Assembly: GCA_963588595.1 (NCBI GenBank)
Contig: CAVAIA010000052.1
Coordinates: 1 to 47,019, forward strand
DNA length: 47,019 bases
Direction: 5' to 3'
Origin: Phoenicibacter sp963588595
Lineage (GTDB): Bacteria > Actinomycetota > Coriobacteriia > Coriobacteriales > Eggerthellaceae
This document shows, piece by piece, positions 15,831 to 24,440 of the stretch. Numbering within the stretch: the first letter of the stretch is position 1; each line of letters starts with the position of its first letter. The notes below the pieces were generated by a model. That model was given only the letters and a program-made list of their open reading frames with translations, did not search any database and was not told the DNA's origin. A program made the translations under genes and the position numbers.

Positions 15831-17612
15831 GTGCTCAAAATGTTTAAATATCTATCGAAAAGCGACTTTGTTCGCCTTTTTCTAGCAATAATCTTCATTT
15901 TCGCAGGAGTCGCTCTCGATTTAAAACTCCCCGACTACATGCGTGAGATAACCACACTTGTTCAAACTCAAGGATCCTCAATGAACGACGTTTTGATTGC
16001 AGGCGCAAAAATGCTTGGTTGTGCACTTTTGAGTTTGGTAACAACCTTTATCGTTGGATACTTTGTTGCAAAGGTTGCAGCAGGACTTGCCAAAACTTTA
16101 AGAGAGCTCATCTTTTCAAAGACTGTCGAATTTTCAAAAGCTGAAATCTCAGAATTTTCAACAGCAAGCTTGATAACAAGAACGACGAATGATGTTCAAC
16201 AAATCCAATTATGCATAGCTATGGGAGCTCAAGCTTTAGCTCGTGCGCCAATCATGGCAATTTGGGCAGCGTTGAAAATCGCCAACAAAAGTTGGCAATG
16301 GGCTGCTATAACAGCAGGCGCGGTTGTTTTTATCGTTGTGTTTATGGGAGTAATTTCTGCTATCGTTTTGCCTAAGTTTAAAATGATGCAAGAGTTAACT
16401 GACAACTTAAACTCAATCTCGCGAGAAAATTTGAGTGGACTTCGCGTGATTCGTGCTTATAACGCTGAGGCTTTTCAACAAAAGAAGTTCGACAGTGCTA
16501 ACTCGAATCTAACAAACACTCAACTTTTCACGTCCCGCAGAATGTCACTCATGTTCCCAACGATCTCTCTTGTTATGAGCGGGCTCACTTTAGCAATTTA
16601 TTGGTCGGGCGTTTTTATAATCAATGACGCTCAACTTCCTGATCGCCTCGGTCTTTTCAGCGACATGGTCGTCTTTTCGTCTTATGCAATACAAATCGTT
16701 ATGTCATTTATGTTGATTGTTATGGTCTTCATCATTTTGCCTCGCGCAACTGTTGCTGCAAAAAGGATCGAAGAAGTTCTAAAAACTCCTCTTTCTATAA
16801 CCGATGCCGAGCAATCTCAGAGCTTAACAACATTGCCTTCTCCTAAAAATGAAACTACCAAAGAAAAAACATCAATTGAGTTTAGAAACGTTAGCTTTAA
16901 ATATCCCGACGCAGAAGAAAAAATTCTTCATGACATTTCTTTTAAAGCCGAAGGAGGTCAAACTGTCGCTTTTATCGGCTCGACAGGAAGCGGAAAAAGC
17001 ACTCTTATTCAACTGTTCGAACGTTTTTATGATTGCACCTCCGGAGAAATTTTAATTAATGGAGAAAATATTCAAACAATTAAACAAAAAGATTTAAGAG
17101 ACAAAATTGGCTATGTGACGCAAAAACCGATTCTTTTTAAAGGAACGATTAAGGAAAATGTTGAGTATGGCAAAGACGAAAATGACGAGCGCCTAGCAAT
17201 GGCGCTTTCTGCTTCATGCTCCGATGAATTTGTCGACAAGCTCGCTGATGGCGTAAACTCTAAAGTTTCGCAAGGTGGAACGAACTTTTCAGGTGGACAA
17301 AAACAAAGGCTCTCAATTGCTAGGGCAATTTTTAGCGACCCTGAAATTTATATCTTCGACGATTCTTTTTCCGCGCTTGACTATAAAACAGATCGGGCAG
17401 TGCGCTCCAACCTATCTAAAGTTTCAAAGGACGCTCTCAAGCTAATAGTTGCCCAGCGTATAGGAACAATTTTGGAAGCAGATAAGATAATCGTTCTTGA
17501 TGCTGGAAAAATTGTTGGCTGTGGCAAACACTCAGATCTAATTAAAACTTGTCCTATTTATCAAGAGATTGCAAAATCTCAACTAAGCATCGAGGAGTTG
17601 CAAAATGTCTAA
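15831..17612 (+). CDS. ABC exporter half-transporter, degenerate-site subunit
   Basis: A 593-residue fusion of six membrane segments (about 10-310) and an ATPase domain (about 345-590), partner of the next gene. Walker A is STGSGKST and the ABC signature is FSGGQKQR, both canonical. The residue after the Walker B aspartate is Asp rather than the catalytic Glu (IFDDSFSALD), and the H-loop histidine is replaced by Gln (VAQRIGT). This matches the subunit that supplies the degenerate ATP site in heterodimeric exporters such as TM287/288 and BmrCD. The GTG at 15831 fits the leaderless promoter; the ATG at 15840 is the alternative. It overlaps the next gene by 8 nt. Substrate unknown, drug or lipid export likely. 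Confidence 0.9.
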   Translation: MLKMFKYLSKSDFVRLFLAIIFIFAGVALDLKLPDYMREITTLVQTQGSSMNDVLIAGAKMLGCALLSLVTTFIVGYFVAKVAAGLAKTLRELIFSKTVEFSKAEISEFSTASLITRTTNDVQQIQLCIAMGAQALARAPIMAIWAALKIANKSWQWAAITAGAVVFIVVFMGVISAIVLPKFKMMQELTDNLNSISRENLSGLRVIRAYNAEAFQQKKFDSANSNLTNTQLFTSRRMSLMFPTISLVMSGLTLAIYWSGVFIINDAQLPDRLGLFSDMVVFSSYAIQIVMSFMLIVMVFIILPRATVAAKRIEEVLKTPLSITDAEQSQSLTTLPSPKNETTKEKTSIEFRNVSFKYPDAEEKILHDISFKAEGGQTVAFIGSTGSGKSTLIQLFERFYDCTSGEILINGENIQTIKQKDLRDKIGYVTQKPILFKGTIKENVEYGKDENDERLAMALSASCSDEFVDKLADGVNSKVSQGGTNFSGGQKQRLSIARAIFSDPEIYIFDDSFSALDYKTDRAVRSNLSKVSKDALKLIVAQRIGTILEADKIIVLDAGKIVGCGKHSDLIKTCPIYQEIAKSQLSIEELQNV

Positions 17613-19449
17613 TAGCAATAATGACGACATTAAGCCTCAACCGAGAAGACGACCAGGGATGGGTCCTGGAAAATTTGCAGCAGGTGAAAAGGCGAACGAC
17701 TTTTCTGGTTCTATAAAAAAGCTTGCAACTTATGCGAAGTCTTTCCTTTTAGCATTCATTGTTGCAATGATTCTTGCAACCACCGCTTCAATCCTAAACC
17801 TAATAGGCCCTGGTAAACTTTCCGACATAACGAATTTGATAACGGAAGGCCTAACTTCATCCATTGATGTCGATGCAGTTGTTAGCATCGCACTCTTTCT
17901 TGCAGCTCTCTACTTTATCGCTTGGCTTTGCAACTTTTTGCAAAGTTTTATAATGGCAACGATCACGCAAAAGATCACTCTTAAGCTGAGGGATGACATA
18001 TCTAAAAAGATCAATCGCCTTCCTCTTTCCTACTTCGACTCAACTTCAACTGGAAACGTCATGAGCAGAATTTCTAACGACGTTGACATGATTGGCCAAA
18101 CGCTAAACCAAAGCGTCGGGACGTTGGTAAGCGCAATCGCAATGTTTTTCGGTTCTTTATTTTGCATGTTCTACACAAATTGGATAATGGCTCTTTCTGG
18201 CATTTTTGCTTCTTTGCTTGGCTTTGCTCTCATGATGGCTATCGTTAAAAAATCACAAAAATATTTTTTCGCGCAACAACAAACGCTTGGCATTTTAAAC
18301 GGACAAATAGAAGAAACTTACTCTGGCCACTCTGTTGTTAAAGCTTATAACGCGCAAGACAAAGTTAAAGAAAAATTTGTTGAAAATAATAACAAGCTCT
18401 ACGAAAGCGCATGGAAAAGTCAATTTTTAAGCGGCTTGATGCAACCACTAATGGGATTCGTTGGAAATTTGGGATATGTAATCGTTTGCATCGTTGGCGC
18501 AATTTTGACGATGCAAAACATTATTTCTTTCGGTGTCATCGTTGCTTTTATGATCTATGTTCGCCAATTCACCCAACCCTTATCTCAATTCGCGCAGGCT
18601 GCAAACTCATTGCAAAGCGCAGCTGCTGCCTCAGAACGTGTCTTTGAAATTCTTGAAGAAAAAGAAATGAAACCTTCCTTGACTAAAAAGAGCAATGAAA
18701 CTTCGGCTGCTGGAAACCAACACGGAGAGGTTATCTTCTCCCATGTTAAGTTTGGCTACTCTCCAAACAAAATCATAATAGATGACTTTTCGATGAAAGC
18801 TGAGCCTGGTCAAAAAATTGCAATCGTTGGCCCAACTGGAGCTGGAAAAACAACATTAGTAAACTTGCTCATACGTTTTTACGAAATTCAAGATGGCGAA
18901 ATTTTAATCGATGGGAAAAGCACAAAAGAGATGACCCGAGAAGAAGTTCATGACAACTTTTGCATGGTTTTGCAAGACACATGGCTTTTGCAAGGAACCA
19001 TTCGCGACAATGTCGTCTTTTCGAAGCAAGGTGTCGACGAAAAAGACGTGATCGACGCATGCAAAGCTGTCGGGCTTCACCATTTCATCATGACGTTGCC
19101 TAAGGGATATGACACTCTCCTTAGTGACTCAACCAACCTATCAGAGGGTCAAAAGCAACTAGTTACAATCGCGCGCGCTATGATCAAAAACTCGCCTATG
19201 CTAATTTTGGACGAAGCAACATCAAACGTTGACACAAGAACCGAAGAGTTGATATCAAAATCGATGGACACCTTGATGAAAGGCAGAACTTCATTTGTTA
19301 TAGCTCACCGTTTGTCAACAATTAAAAACGCAGACTTAATTCTTGTTATCAATGATGGCAGGATTATCGAGCAAGGAACTCACTCCTCTCTCTTAGAGCA
19401 AGGTGGGTTCTACTCTAAACTCTACAATTCACAATTTGAAGACATTTAA
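17605..19449 (+). CDS. ABC exporter half-transporter, catalytic-site subunit
   Basis: A 614-residue membrane-ATPase fusion pairing with the preceding gene. The N-terminal 25 residues are Pro/Arg/Gly-rich and cytoplasmic; the transmembrane domain follows (about 35-350) and the ATPase domain lies at about 375-610. Walker A is PTGAGKTT, Walker B is LILDEATSNVD with the catalytic Glu, and the H-loop is IAHRLST. The ABC signature is degenerate, LSEGQ instead of LSGGQ, complementing the degenerate Walker B and H-loop of the partner. The two genes overlap by 8 nt, which supports equimolar translation. The stop overlaps the purA stop by a few bases in convergent orientation. Confidence 0.92.
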   Translation: MSNSNNDDIKPQPRRRPGMGPGKFAAGEKANDFSGSIKKLATYAKSFLLAFIVAMILATTASILNLIGPGKLSDITNLITEGLTSSIDVDAVVSIALFLAALYFIAWLCNFLQSFIMATITQKITLKLRDDISKKINRLPLSYFDSTSTGNVMSRISNDVDMIGQTLNQSVGTLVSAIAMFFGSLFCMFYTNWIMALSGIFASLLGFALMMAIVKKSQKYFFAQQQTLGILNGQIEETYSGHSVVKAYNAQDKVKEKFVENNNKLYESAWKSQFLSGLMQPLMGFVGNLGYVIVCIVGAILTMQNIISFGVIVAFMIYVRQFTQPLSQFAQAANSLQSAAAASERVFEILEEKEMKPSLTKKSNETSAAGNQHGEVIFSHVKFGYSPNKIIIDDFSMKAEPGQKIAIVGPTGAGKTTLVNLLIRFYEIQDGEILIDGKSTKEMTREEVHDNFCMVLQDTWLLQGTIRDNVVFSKQGVDEKDVIDACKAVGLHHFIMTLPKGYDTLLSDSTNLSEGQKQLVTIARAMIKNSPMLILDEATSNVDTRTEELISKSMDTLMKGRTSFVIAHRLSTIKNADLILVINDGRIIEQGTHSSLLEQGGFYSKLYNSQFEDI

Positions 19450-20750
19450 TTTATTATTGTCTCGTTTCTGTCAGGCCCGGTAGATATATATTTAAACTTC
19501 ACTCCAATTTGTTTCTGTAAATAATTAACGTAAGCTTGCGCGTTTTTAGGAAGTTCATCAAAGGTTTTGCACCCGCTTATGTCTTGGCCTTTCCAGCCTG
19601 GCAAAACCTCATAGATTGGTTTTGCATGAAACAAAACAGATTGTTGCATCGGGAAATAGTCATACTTTTTCCCTTCACATTCATAAGCAACACAAACTTT
19701 TATTTCATCAAATTCGCCAAGAACATCAAGTTTAGTCAAAGCGATCTCTGTTAGTCCATGAATGTCAGCGGCATACCTTCCAACAACGGCGTCAAACCAA
19801 CCGCACCTTCTCTTTCTGCCTGTTGTTGTCCCAACTTCATGTCCAGCATTGCACAACGCTTCTCCATCTTTAGCGTCCTGGCCTTGCCCACCATTCTCTT
19901 CAAAAAGAAGTTCCGTTGGAAAGGGTCCTGCCCCAACCCGCGTGACATACGCTTTCATAATTCCTAAAACGTTTTCAATTTTTGTCGGCCCAACCCCGCT
20001 TCCCGTGCATGCACCGCCTGCACAACAACTGCTTGATGTAACAAATGGATAAGTTCCATGATCAACGTCCAGCATTGTCCCTTGGGCGCCCTCAAACAAA
20101 ACATTCTTTCCTTGTCTAATCGCGTCATTTAAAAGCTGTGCAGTTTCAACAACATGCTTCTTTAAAATGCAAACGTAGTCGTGATACTCCTCAAAGATCT
20201 CGTCAACTGAAAAAGTTTGAAGACCATAAACTTTGCTTAAAATTTCATTAGTTCTGCTAAGCACAGTTTCAAGTTTTAATTTAAAAATTTTGTCATCAAG
20301 CAAATCTTGCATTCTAATTCCTCTTCTTGCAACTTTGTCTTGATATGCAGGTCCAATTCCCCTTTTTGTTGTCCCAATTCTGTTTTTCCCAAGCCTCTTT
20401 TCGTCGGCTCCATCTAAAACTTTGTGATAGGGCATGATAACGTGAGCATCGCAAGAAATTTTCAACTTTTCGCAACTTATCCCATTTGCTTGGAGCATCG
20501 CCATCTCTTTTACAAGAACCCCAGGGTCAATCACGCAACCATTCCCAATCACAGGCGTGGCTTTCTCATACATAACGCCGCTCGGCATTAAATGCAACGC
20601 AAGCTTTGTGTCTCCCGCAATGACTGTGTGACCTGCGTTGTTTCCTCCCGCACACCTAACAACATAGTCAAAGTCGCCCGCAACAAGGTCTGTTATCTTG
20701 CCCTTGCCTTCGTCTCCCCATTGTGTTCCAACAATAACAGTTGCGCCCAT
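19446..20750 (-). CDS. purA: Adenylosuccinate synthetase
   Basis: Catalyses IMP + Asp + GTP to adenylosuccinate, the first committed step to AMP. The 434-residue length is typical. The N-terminus has the GTP-binding and catalytic block TQWGDEGKGK (Asp13) and NNAGHTV (His41), with KRGIGPAY and the late STGPDR block also present. The ATG at 20750 begins 3 nt after the stop of the upstream coiled-coil gene, with AAAGGA inside that gene's end serving as ribosome-binding site, so translation is likely coupled. Confidence 0.97.
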   Translation of the reverse strand: MGATVIVGTQWGDEGKGKITDLVAGDFDYVVRCAGGNNAGHTVIAGDTKLALHLMPSGVMYEKATPVIGNGCVIDPGVLVKEMAMLQANGISCEKLKISCDAHVIMPYHKVLDGADEKRLGKNRIGTTKRGIGPAYQDKVARRGIRMQDLLDDKIFKLKLETVLSRTNEILSKVYGLQTFSVDEIFEEYHDYVCILKKHVVETAQLLNDAIRQGKNVLFEGAQGTMLDVDHGTYPFVTSSSCCAGGACTGSGVGPTKIENVLGIMKAYVTRVGAGPFPTELLFEENGGQGQDAKDGEALCNAGHEVGTTTGRKRRCGWFDAVVGRYAADIHGLTEIALTKLDVLGEFDEIKVCVAYECEGKKYDYFPMQQSVLFHAKPIYEVLPGWKGQDISGCKTFDELPKNAQAYVNYLQKQIGVKFKYISTGPDRNETIIN

Positions 20751-20753
20751 TTT

Positions 20754-21875
20754 CTACTCATTCCTTTTCAATTCGCTTGTCAATTCCTTATAAGCAGCCT
20801 CTCTTTGGCTCAAATCCAACTTAAATGCCTCTTGGTCGGTTTCTCTCTTCTCGTAAAACTTATCATCAATTTCTTCATAGGGCAATTTGCTCCATCCATC
20901 CGCAATTTCTTGAGCCTTCGTCTGTAATTCATTGTATTTATTATTTTGCTCATTCATAACATCTTTTTCTCTTGAAATAAAAGCGCTTATCGCCGCCTTT
21001 GAGGCTTCTTGCGCCTCTATTTTAATTTGGCAATAATTAGCATAGCTACTAAAATTTGTGTCTTTGCTTGCTAGTTGATCAAATTTTTCTTTCGCCTTGC
21101 TCGCATTCTCTTGAGCCTCATTCGCTTTTTCTAAAGCTTTATTCGCATCATCAATGTTCCCTTTTAAAAACAACTCCGTTGCTTCCCCATCATTTGTTTG
21201 GCAAGAAGCTATATAAGAGTAGCCTTCCTGTGCTAATTTTCTTTGCTCAAAAAATTCATTTACGTAATCTTTAGAAGAATTTGCTCGTAAGACCAAGTCT
21301 TTTTCTTTTGAAATTAGATCTAGCGCATCGTTTCCTAAAGTTTTTTGAAAATCGGTCGCCAAGCTTTTTAGAAGTTCGCTTATATTGCTTTCATTTTTTT
21401 CTAATGAGCTAATATTCTTATTCGCCTCATCAAGTTTTTTATTGTAGGTCTCTTCAATTGTTTGAGTGTCAAAACTATCCGACGTGCTAATAAAAATCTC
21501 TTTTAAAGTTTCTCGAAAATCATCATTTTTCTCACTCGTTGAAACAACATTTTCAACTTCACTTCTAAGTCTTCCAGCAGTTCCGCTTTGCTTTTCTATA
21601 AACCCAGCAACAAAAACTGTCAAAGAAATTAGCGCAAAAAGAATAATAATCACGAACATTAGGATAATAACAAAGCGAATTCTTCTCCTGCTTTTCTTTT
21701 TCGCTTGCACCTCTGAAGTTGGCATCACCCAGGGATCTTGTGATGTTTCATCAGTTTTCTCGTTCTTTATTTGTTCTAGAACATTAAACGAAATTTCGTT
21801 AGAAGAACCAATCGTTTTTTCTACTAAATGTCCCGGTTCAAGTTTCTTGCTCTTTTTTTTCCGCTTCTTAGCCAT
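20754..21875 (-). CDS. Unknown coiled-coil membrane protein
   Basis: I do not recognise a family. The 373 residues start with a very basic tail (MAKKRKKKSKK) and a polar region to about 60, then a second basic patch and one membrane segment at 67-92. The remainder is an outside domain of about 280 residues rich in Glu, Lys, Ala and Asn with heptad-like spacing, which suggests long coiled coils or a helical bundle. The inside-basic rule puts the N-terminus in the cytoplasm and the coiled coil outside. A TGC-GATAAT extended -10 lies 6 nt before the ATG, so the mRNA is probably leaderless. It is immediately upstream of purA, but a functional link is not evident. Confidence 0.8.
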   Translation of the reverse strand: MAKKRKKKSKKLEPGHLVEKTIGSSNEISFNVLEQIKNEKTDETSQDPWVMPTSEVQAKKKSRRRIRFVIILMFVIIILFALISLTVFVAGFIEKQSGTAGRLRSEVENVVSTSEKNDDFRETLKEIFISTSDSFDTQTIEETYNKKLDEANKNISSLEKNESNISELLKSLATDFQKTLGNDALDLISKEKDLVLRANSSKDYVNEFFEQRKLAQEGYSYIASCQTNDGEATELFLKGNIDDANKALEKANEAQENASKAKEKFDQLASKDTNFSSYANYCQIKIEAQEASKAAISAFISREKDVMNEQNNKYNELQTKAQEIADGWSKLPYEEIDDKFYEKRETDQEAFKLDLSQREAAYKELTSELKRNE

Positions 21876-21881
21876 GCTTCT

Positions 21882-21890
21882 ATTATCGCA
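21882..21890 (-). promoter_or_regulatory. Extended -10 at the coiled-coil gene start
   Basis: On the minus strand TGCGATAAT (a TGn extended -10) ends 6 nt before the ATG at 21875. This is leaderless spacing. It probably drives the coiled-coil gene and purA together. Confidence 0.45.
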
Positions 21891-21949
21891 TTAAAAAATT
21901 TTTTAAAAGTTTTCAACTTTGTAGTATCATAATTTACGCACTTTTATGA

Positions 21950-22026
<77 letters not shown>

Positions 22027-22051
22027 TTACGTGCAAAACCTTTCTTGAAGT

Positions 22052-22127
22052 GGGGCTTTAGCTCAGTTGGGAGAGCATCTGCTTTGCAAGCAGGGGGTCA
22101 GGGGTTCGAGCCCCCTAAGCTCCACCA
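22052..22127 (+). tRNA. tRNA-Ala (anticodon TGC)
   Basis: A 76-nt cloverleaf with encoded CCA. The acceptor GGGGCTT pairs with AAGCTCC, the anticodon stem TCTGC/GCAGG encloses CTTTGCA-type sequence with anticodon TGC, and the T arm is AGGGG-TTCGAGC-CCCCT. It is probably cotranscribed with tRNA-Ile. The next promoter-like TATAAT (22158-22163) starts 31 nt downstream. Confidence 0.97.
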
Positions 22128-22157
22128 TTTCTTTTAAATAATTTCCAAAAAACGCGT

Positions 22158-22252
22158 TATAATCAACCGTAGTTATGACGCATTTGAATTTCTAACGATG
22201 TTAGATGGTGTCTTAACACTTTTAATTAATTATTAGATTTCTAACAAAGGAG
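22158..22252 (+). promoter_or_regulatory. Promoter and leader of the ABC importer, with alternative hairpins
   Basis: TATAAT at 22158-22163 gives a leader of about 85-90 nt. In it, ATTTCTAAC occurs twice (22188-22196 and 22237-22245) and GTTAGA once between them (22200-22205). GTTAGA can pair with the upstream copy (3-nt loop) or with the downstream copy, which directly abuts the AAAGGAG ribosome-binding site at 22246-22252. Two mutually exclusive structures are therefore possible. I see no T-box or other known riboswitch signature. Confidence 0.35.
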
Positions 22253-22257
22253 ATGAA

Positions 22258-23286
22258 ATGAACTGTTTGAAGAGCAACTCACGAAAAATCATTAGCGTTA
22301 TGCTGGCTGTATTAGCATGCTTTGCGTTGGCGATCGCAATGTGGGGATGCTCGTCAAACAACTCAAACAATGGCAGCTCCTCTCAACAAACTGAAGGATC
22401 AAAAGACAGGGCAATTAAAGTTTGCTTCGTTGAAATTGTTGACAATGATGCATTTGCAACGATGATCGACGGATTTAAAACTGGCATGAAAGATGCTGGC
22501 TACACAAACGTGACTTATGACACAAAAAATGCTCAAGGCGATTCCTCAACCCTAAACCAAATTGCCGCTCAACTTAAAAACTCGAACTATGACGTTATAG
22601 TTCCAATAGCAACTCCACCTGCTCAAGCATGTGCTAACGCTGGAATTTCAAAGCCGATGGTTTTCATGAGCGTAACTGATCCTGTAAACGCAGGAATCAC
22701 CTCTAGCCTTGAAAAACCAGACAAGGGCATGACAGGAACAACTAACTTTGCTGATGTGGAGGCAATTTTCAAGGCAGCTGAGGAACTTAAGAGCGATATC
22801 TTGAGCAAGAAAGTTGGCATCATATATTGCAGCAGCGACAAAAATGCACAAGTCACAGCAGAGCAAGCTCAGGACTATCTTAAAGAACGCGGAATTGAGA
22901 GCGAAATCAAAACTGTAACTAACTCAAGCGAAGTCCAACAAGCAGGTCAAGCTCTCGCAAGTGAATGTGGCAGCATCTACGTTCCTGCAGACTCAATTGT
23001 CCAAGTTGCAATGGCTCAATTGACTGAAGTTGCAACTAAAGCAGGAATTCCTGTTCTTGGCACTGACCCTGTTATGACTGAAAATGGCGCCCTTGAAAGC
23101 GTTTCTTGCACAAATGACAACCTTGGACAAGAATCTGGAAAACTGGCCGATGCTCTATTGAGTGGTAAAAGTGTTTCTGAAGTGCCTGTTAGCGTTTTGC
23201 CATCAAGCGACAAATCTGTTTGCAAAGCAACTGCAGATGCTCTTGGCATAACGATCCCAACTGACAAGAATTTCAGAATAATTTAG
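22258..23286 (+). CDS. ABC importer substrate-binding lipoprotein
   Basis: A 342-residue exported lipoprotein. A hydrophobic signal (about 10-30) ends in a lipobox-like MWGC, followed by a Ser/Asn-rich linker. The mature domain fits the ABC_sub_bind (PF04392) periplasmic-binding fold used by TrpX-type systems, with segments such as DVIVPIATPPAQ and KVGIIYCSSDKNA. With a LivH-type permease and an ATPase downstream it resembles the TrpXYZ-like importers of Gram-positives that take up aromatic or hydrophobic amino acids. The substrate cannot be read from sequence. A strong AAAGGAG precedes the ATG. Confidence 0.88.
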   Translation: MNCLKSNSRKIISVMLAVLACFALAIAMWGCSSNNSNNGSSSQQTEGSKDRAIKVCFVEIVDNDAFATMIDGFKTGMKDAGYTNVTYDTKNAQGDSSTLNQIAAQLKNSNYDVIVPIATPPAQACANAGISKPMVFMSVTDPVNAGITSSLEKPDKGMTGTTNFADVEAIFKAAEELKSDILSKKVGIIYCSSDKNAQVTAEQAQDYLKERGIESEIKTVTNSSEVQQAGQALASECGSIYVPADSIVQVAMAQLTEVATKAGIPVLGTDPVMTENGALESVSCTNDNLGQESGKLADALLSGKSVSEVPVSVLPSSDKSVCKATADALGITIPTDKNFRII

Positions 23287-23324
23287 TTTTCAATTTTGTT
23301 GCAATTTTAATTAGTTGCCAAAAA

Positions 23325-23367
23325 AAGGGTTGCCTGGTCTATAATTAGCGGGCAACCTTTTGTTTTT
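23325..23367 (+). terminator. Intra-operon terminator/attenuator hairpin
   Basis: GGTTGCC at 23328-23334 pairs with GGCAACC at 23351-23357, with A-T pairs extending the stem, followed by TTTTGTTTTT. It lies between the binding-protein gene and the permease gene and probably lowers distal expression, so that more lipoprotein than permease is made. Confidence 0.7.
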
Positions 23368-23399
23368 ATAATTTAAAAGAAGTTTAGAAAGAATGATGA

Positions 23400-24440
23400 A
23401 TGACACCTGTAGTTTTTTTTGATGCAACTTCCCTCGGCATTGAATATTCTTTGCTTGCCGTTGGGATTTACATAACTTTTCGCGTCCTCGACATGGCAGA
23501 TCTAACTGTTGACGGATCTTTTTGTTTAGGGATGGCAGTAAGTGCTGTTTGCACAGTTGGAGGAATGGCAGAGTTCGGACTCATTGCTGGAGCGCTTGCA
23601 GGAGCATGCGCAGGAGTTATAACAGGGCTTTTAGCAACAAAAGCCCACATAAATCCACTCATTGCGGGCATAATCACCTCAACAGGGCTTTATTCTATAA
23701 ACGTTTATGTTTTGGGATCGCCAAACTTAAGCATGCTGGGAGTTCACAAATCCTTTGACACGATGCATGATGGACTTTTCCCAGGATCACCAAACAGCTC
23801 TATGATGGGTGGAGCGCAATCAGGTGGTGGGATTCCTCCCATTGACATTTCAAAATTTATTTTCGCAGGTCTAATAGTTGCGATTATTCTAATCCTTCTG
23901 ATTCTTTACTTCAAAACCTCAAGCGGGCTTGCTATGCGTGCCGTTGGCGACAACGAGAAAATGAGTGCCGCTTCTTCAATCAACGTCGACGCCTACAAAA
24001 TTGGCGGTCTTGCTCTTGGAAATGCCCTAGTCGGAATGACGGGCGCGTTGCTAGGACAATGCCAAGGTTTTGCAGATATGACAAGTGGAACTGGCATGGT
24101 GATGGTCGGTCTTGCTTGCGTCATCATTGGTGAGGTTTGCGGAGGAAGAAGAAGTGTTACCGCAGGTCTTTTATGCAGCGTCTTGGGAAGCATAATTTAT
24201 CGAATAATAGTGCAACTCGCCCTTGGAGTGAACCTCGACGCTAACTCTTTGAAACTAATAAGCGCTCTTATAGTCGGAATATTTATGTCAGTTCCAGCAA
24301 TTCGCACCTTTATTAAAGATCACAAAATCCGAAGTAACGCGATGGCGAACTTAGATATTTCAAAACCTTCAACATATTTGCCAAAAAACTATCAAGAAGA
24401 AAATCAAAACTACAATAAGCAGGAGGCCAACCATGAATAG
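23400..24440 (+). CDS. ABC importer permease, LivH/BPD_transp_2 type
   Basis: A 346-residue membrane protein with about nine hydrophobic segments. ADLTVDGSF and the GVITGLLATKAHINPLIAGI segment resemble branched-chain-type permeases of the TrpY/YtrF group. The LAMRAVGDN motif about two thirds along matches the cytoplasmic coupling loop of this family. It overlaps the ATPase gene by 8 nt. Expression probably depends on read-through of the hairpin just upstream. Confidence 0.9.
   Translation: MTPVVFFDATSLGIEYSLLAVGIYITFRVLDMADLTVDGSFCLGMAVSAVCTVGGMAEFGLIAGALAGACAGVITGLLATKAHINPLIAGIITSTGLYSINVYVLGSPNLSMLGVHKSFDTMHDGLFPGSPNSSMMGGAQSGGGIPPIDISKFIFAGLIVAIILILLILYFKTSSGLAMRAVGDNEKMSAASSINVDAYKIGGLALGNALVGMTGALLGQCQGFADMTSGTGMVMVGLACVIIGEVCGGRRSVTAGLLCSVLGSIIYRIIVQLALGVNLDANSLKLISALIVGIFMSVPAIRTFIKDHKIRSNAMANLDISKPSTYLPKNYQEENQNYNKQEANHE

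Noticed and set aside
22164..22257. T-box or riboswitch before the amino-acid-type importer
   Set aside because: The leader is only about 90 nt and lacks a T-box TGGNACCGCG-type sequence or any other motif I know.
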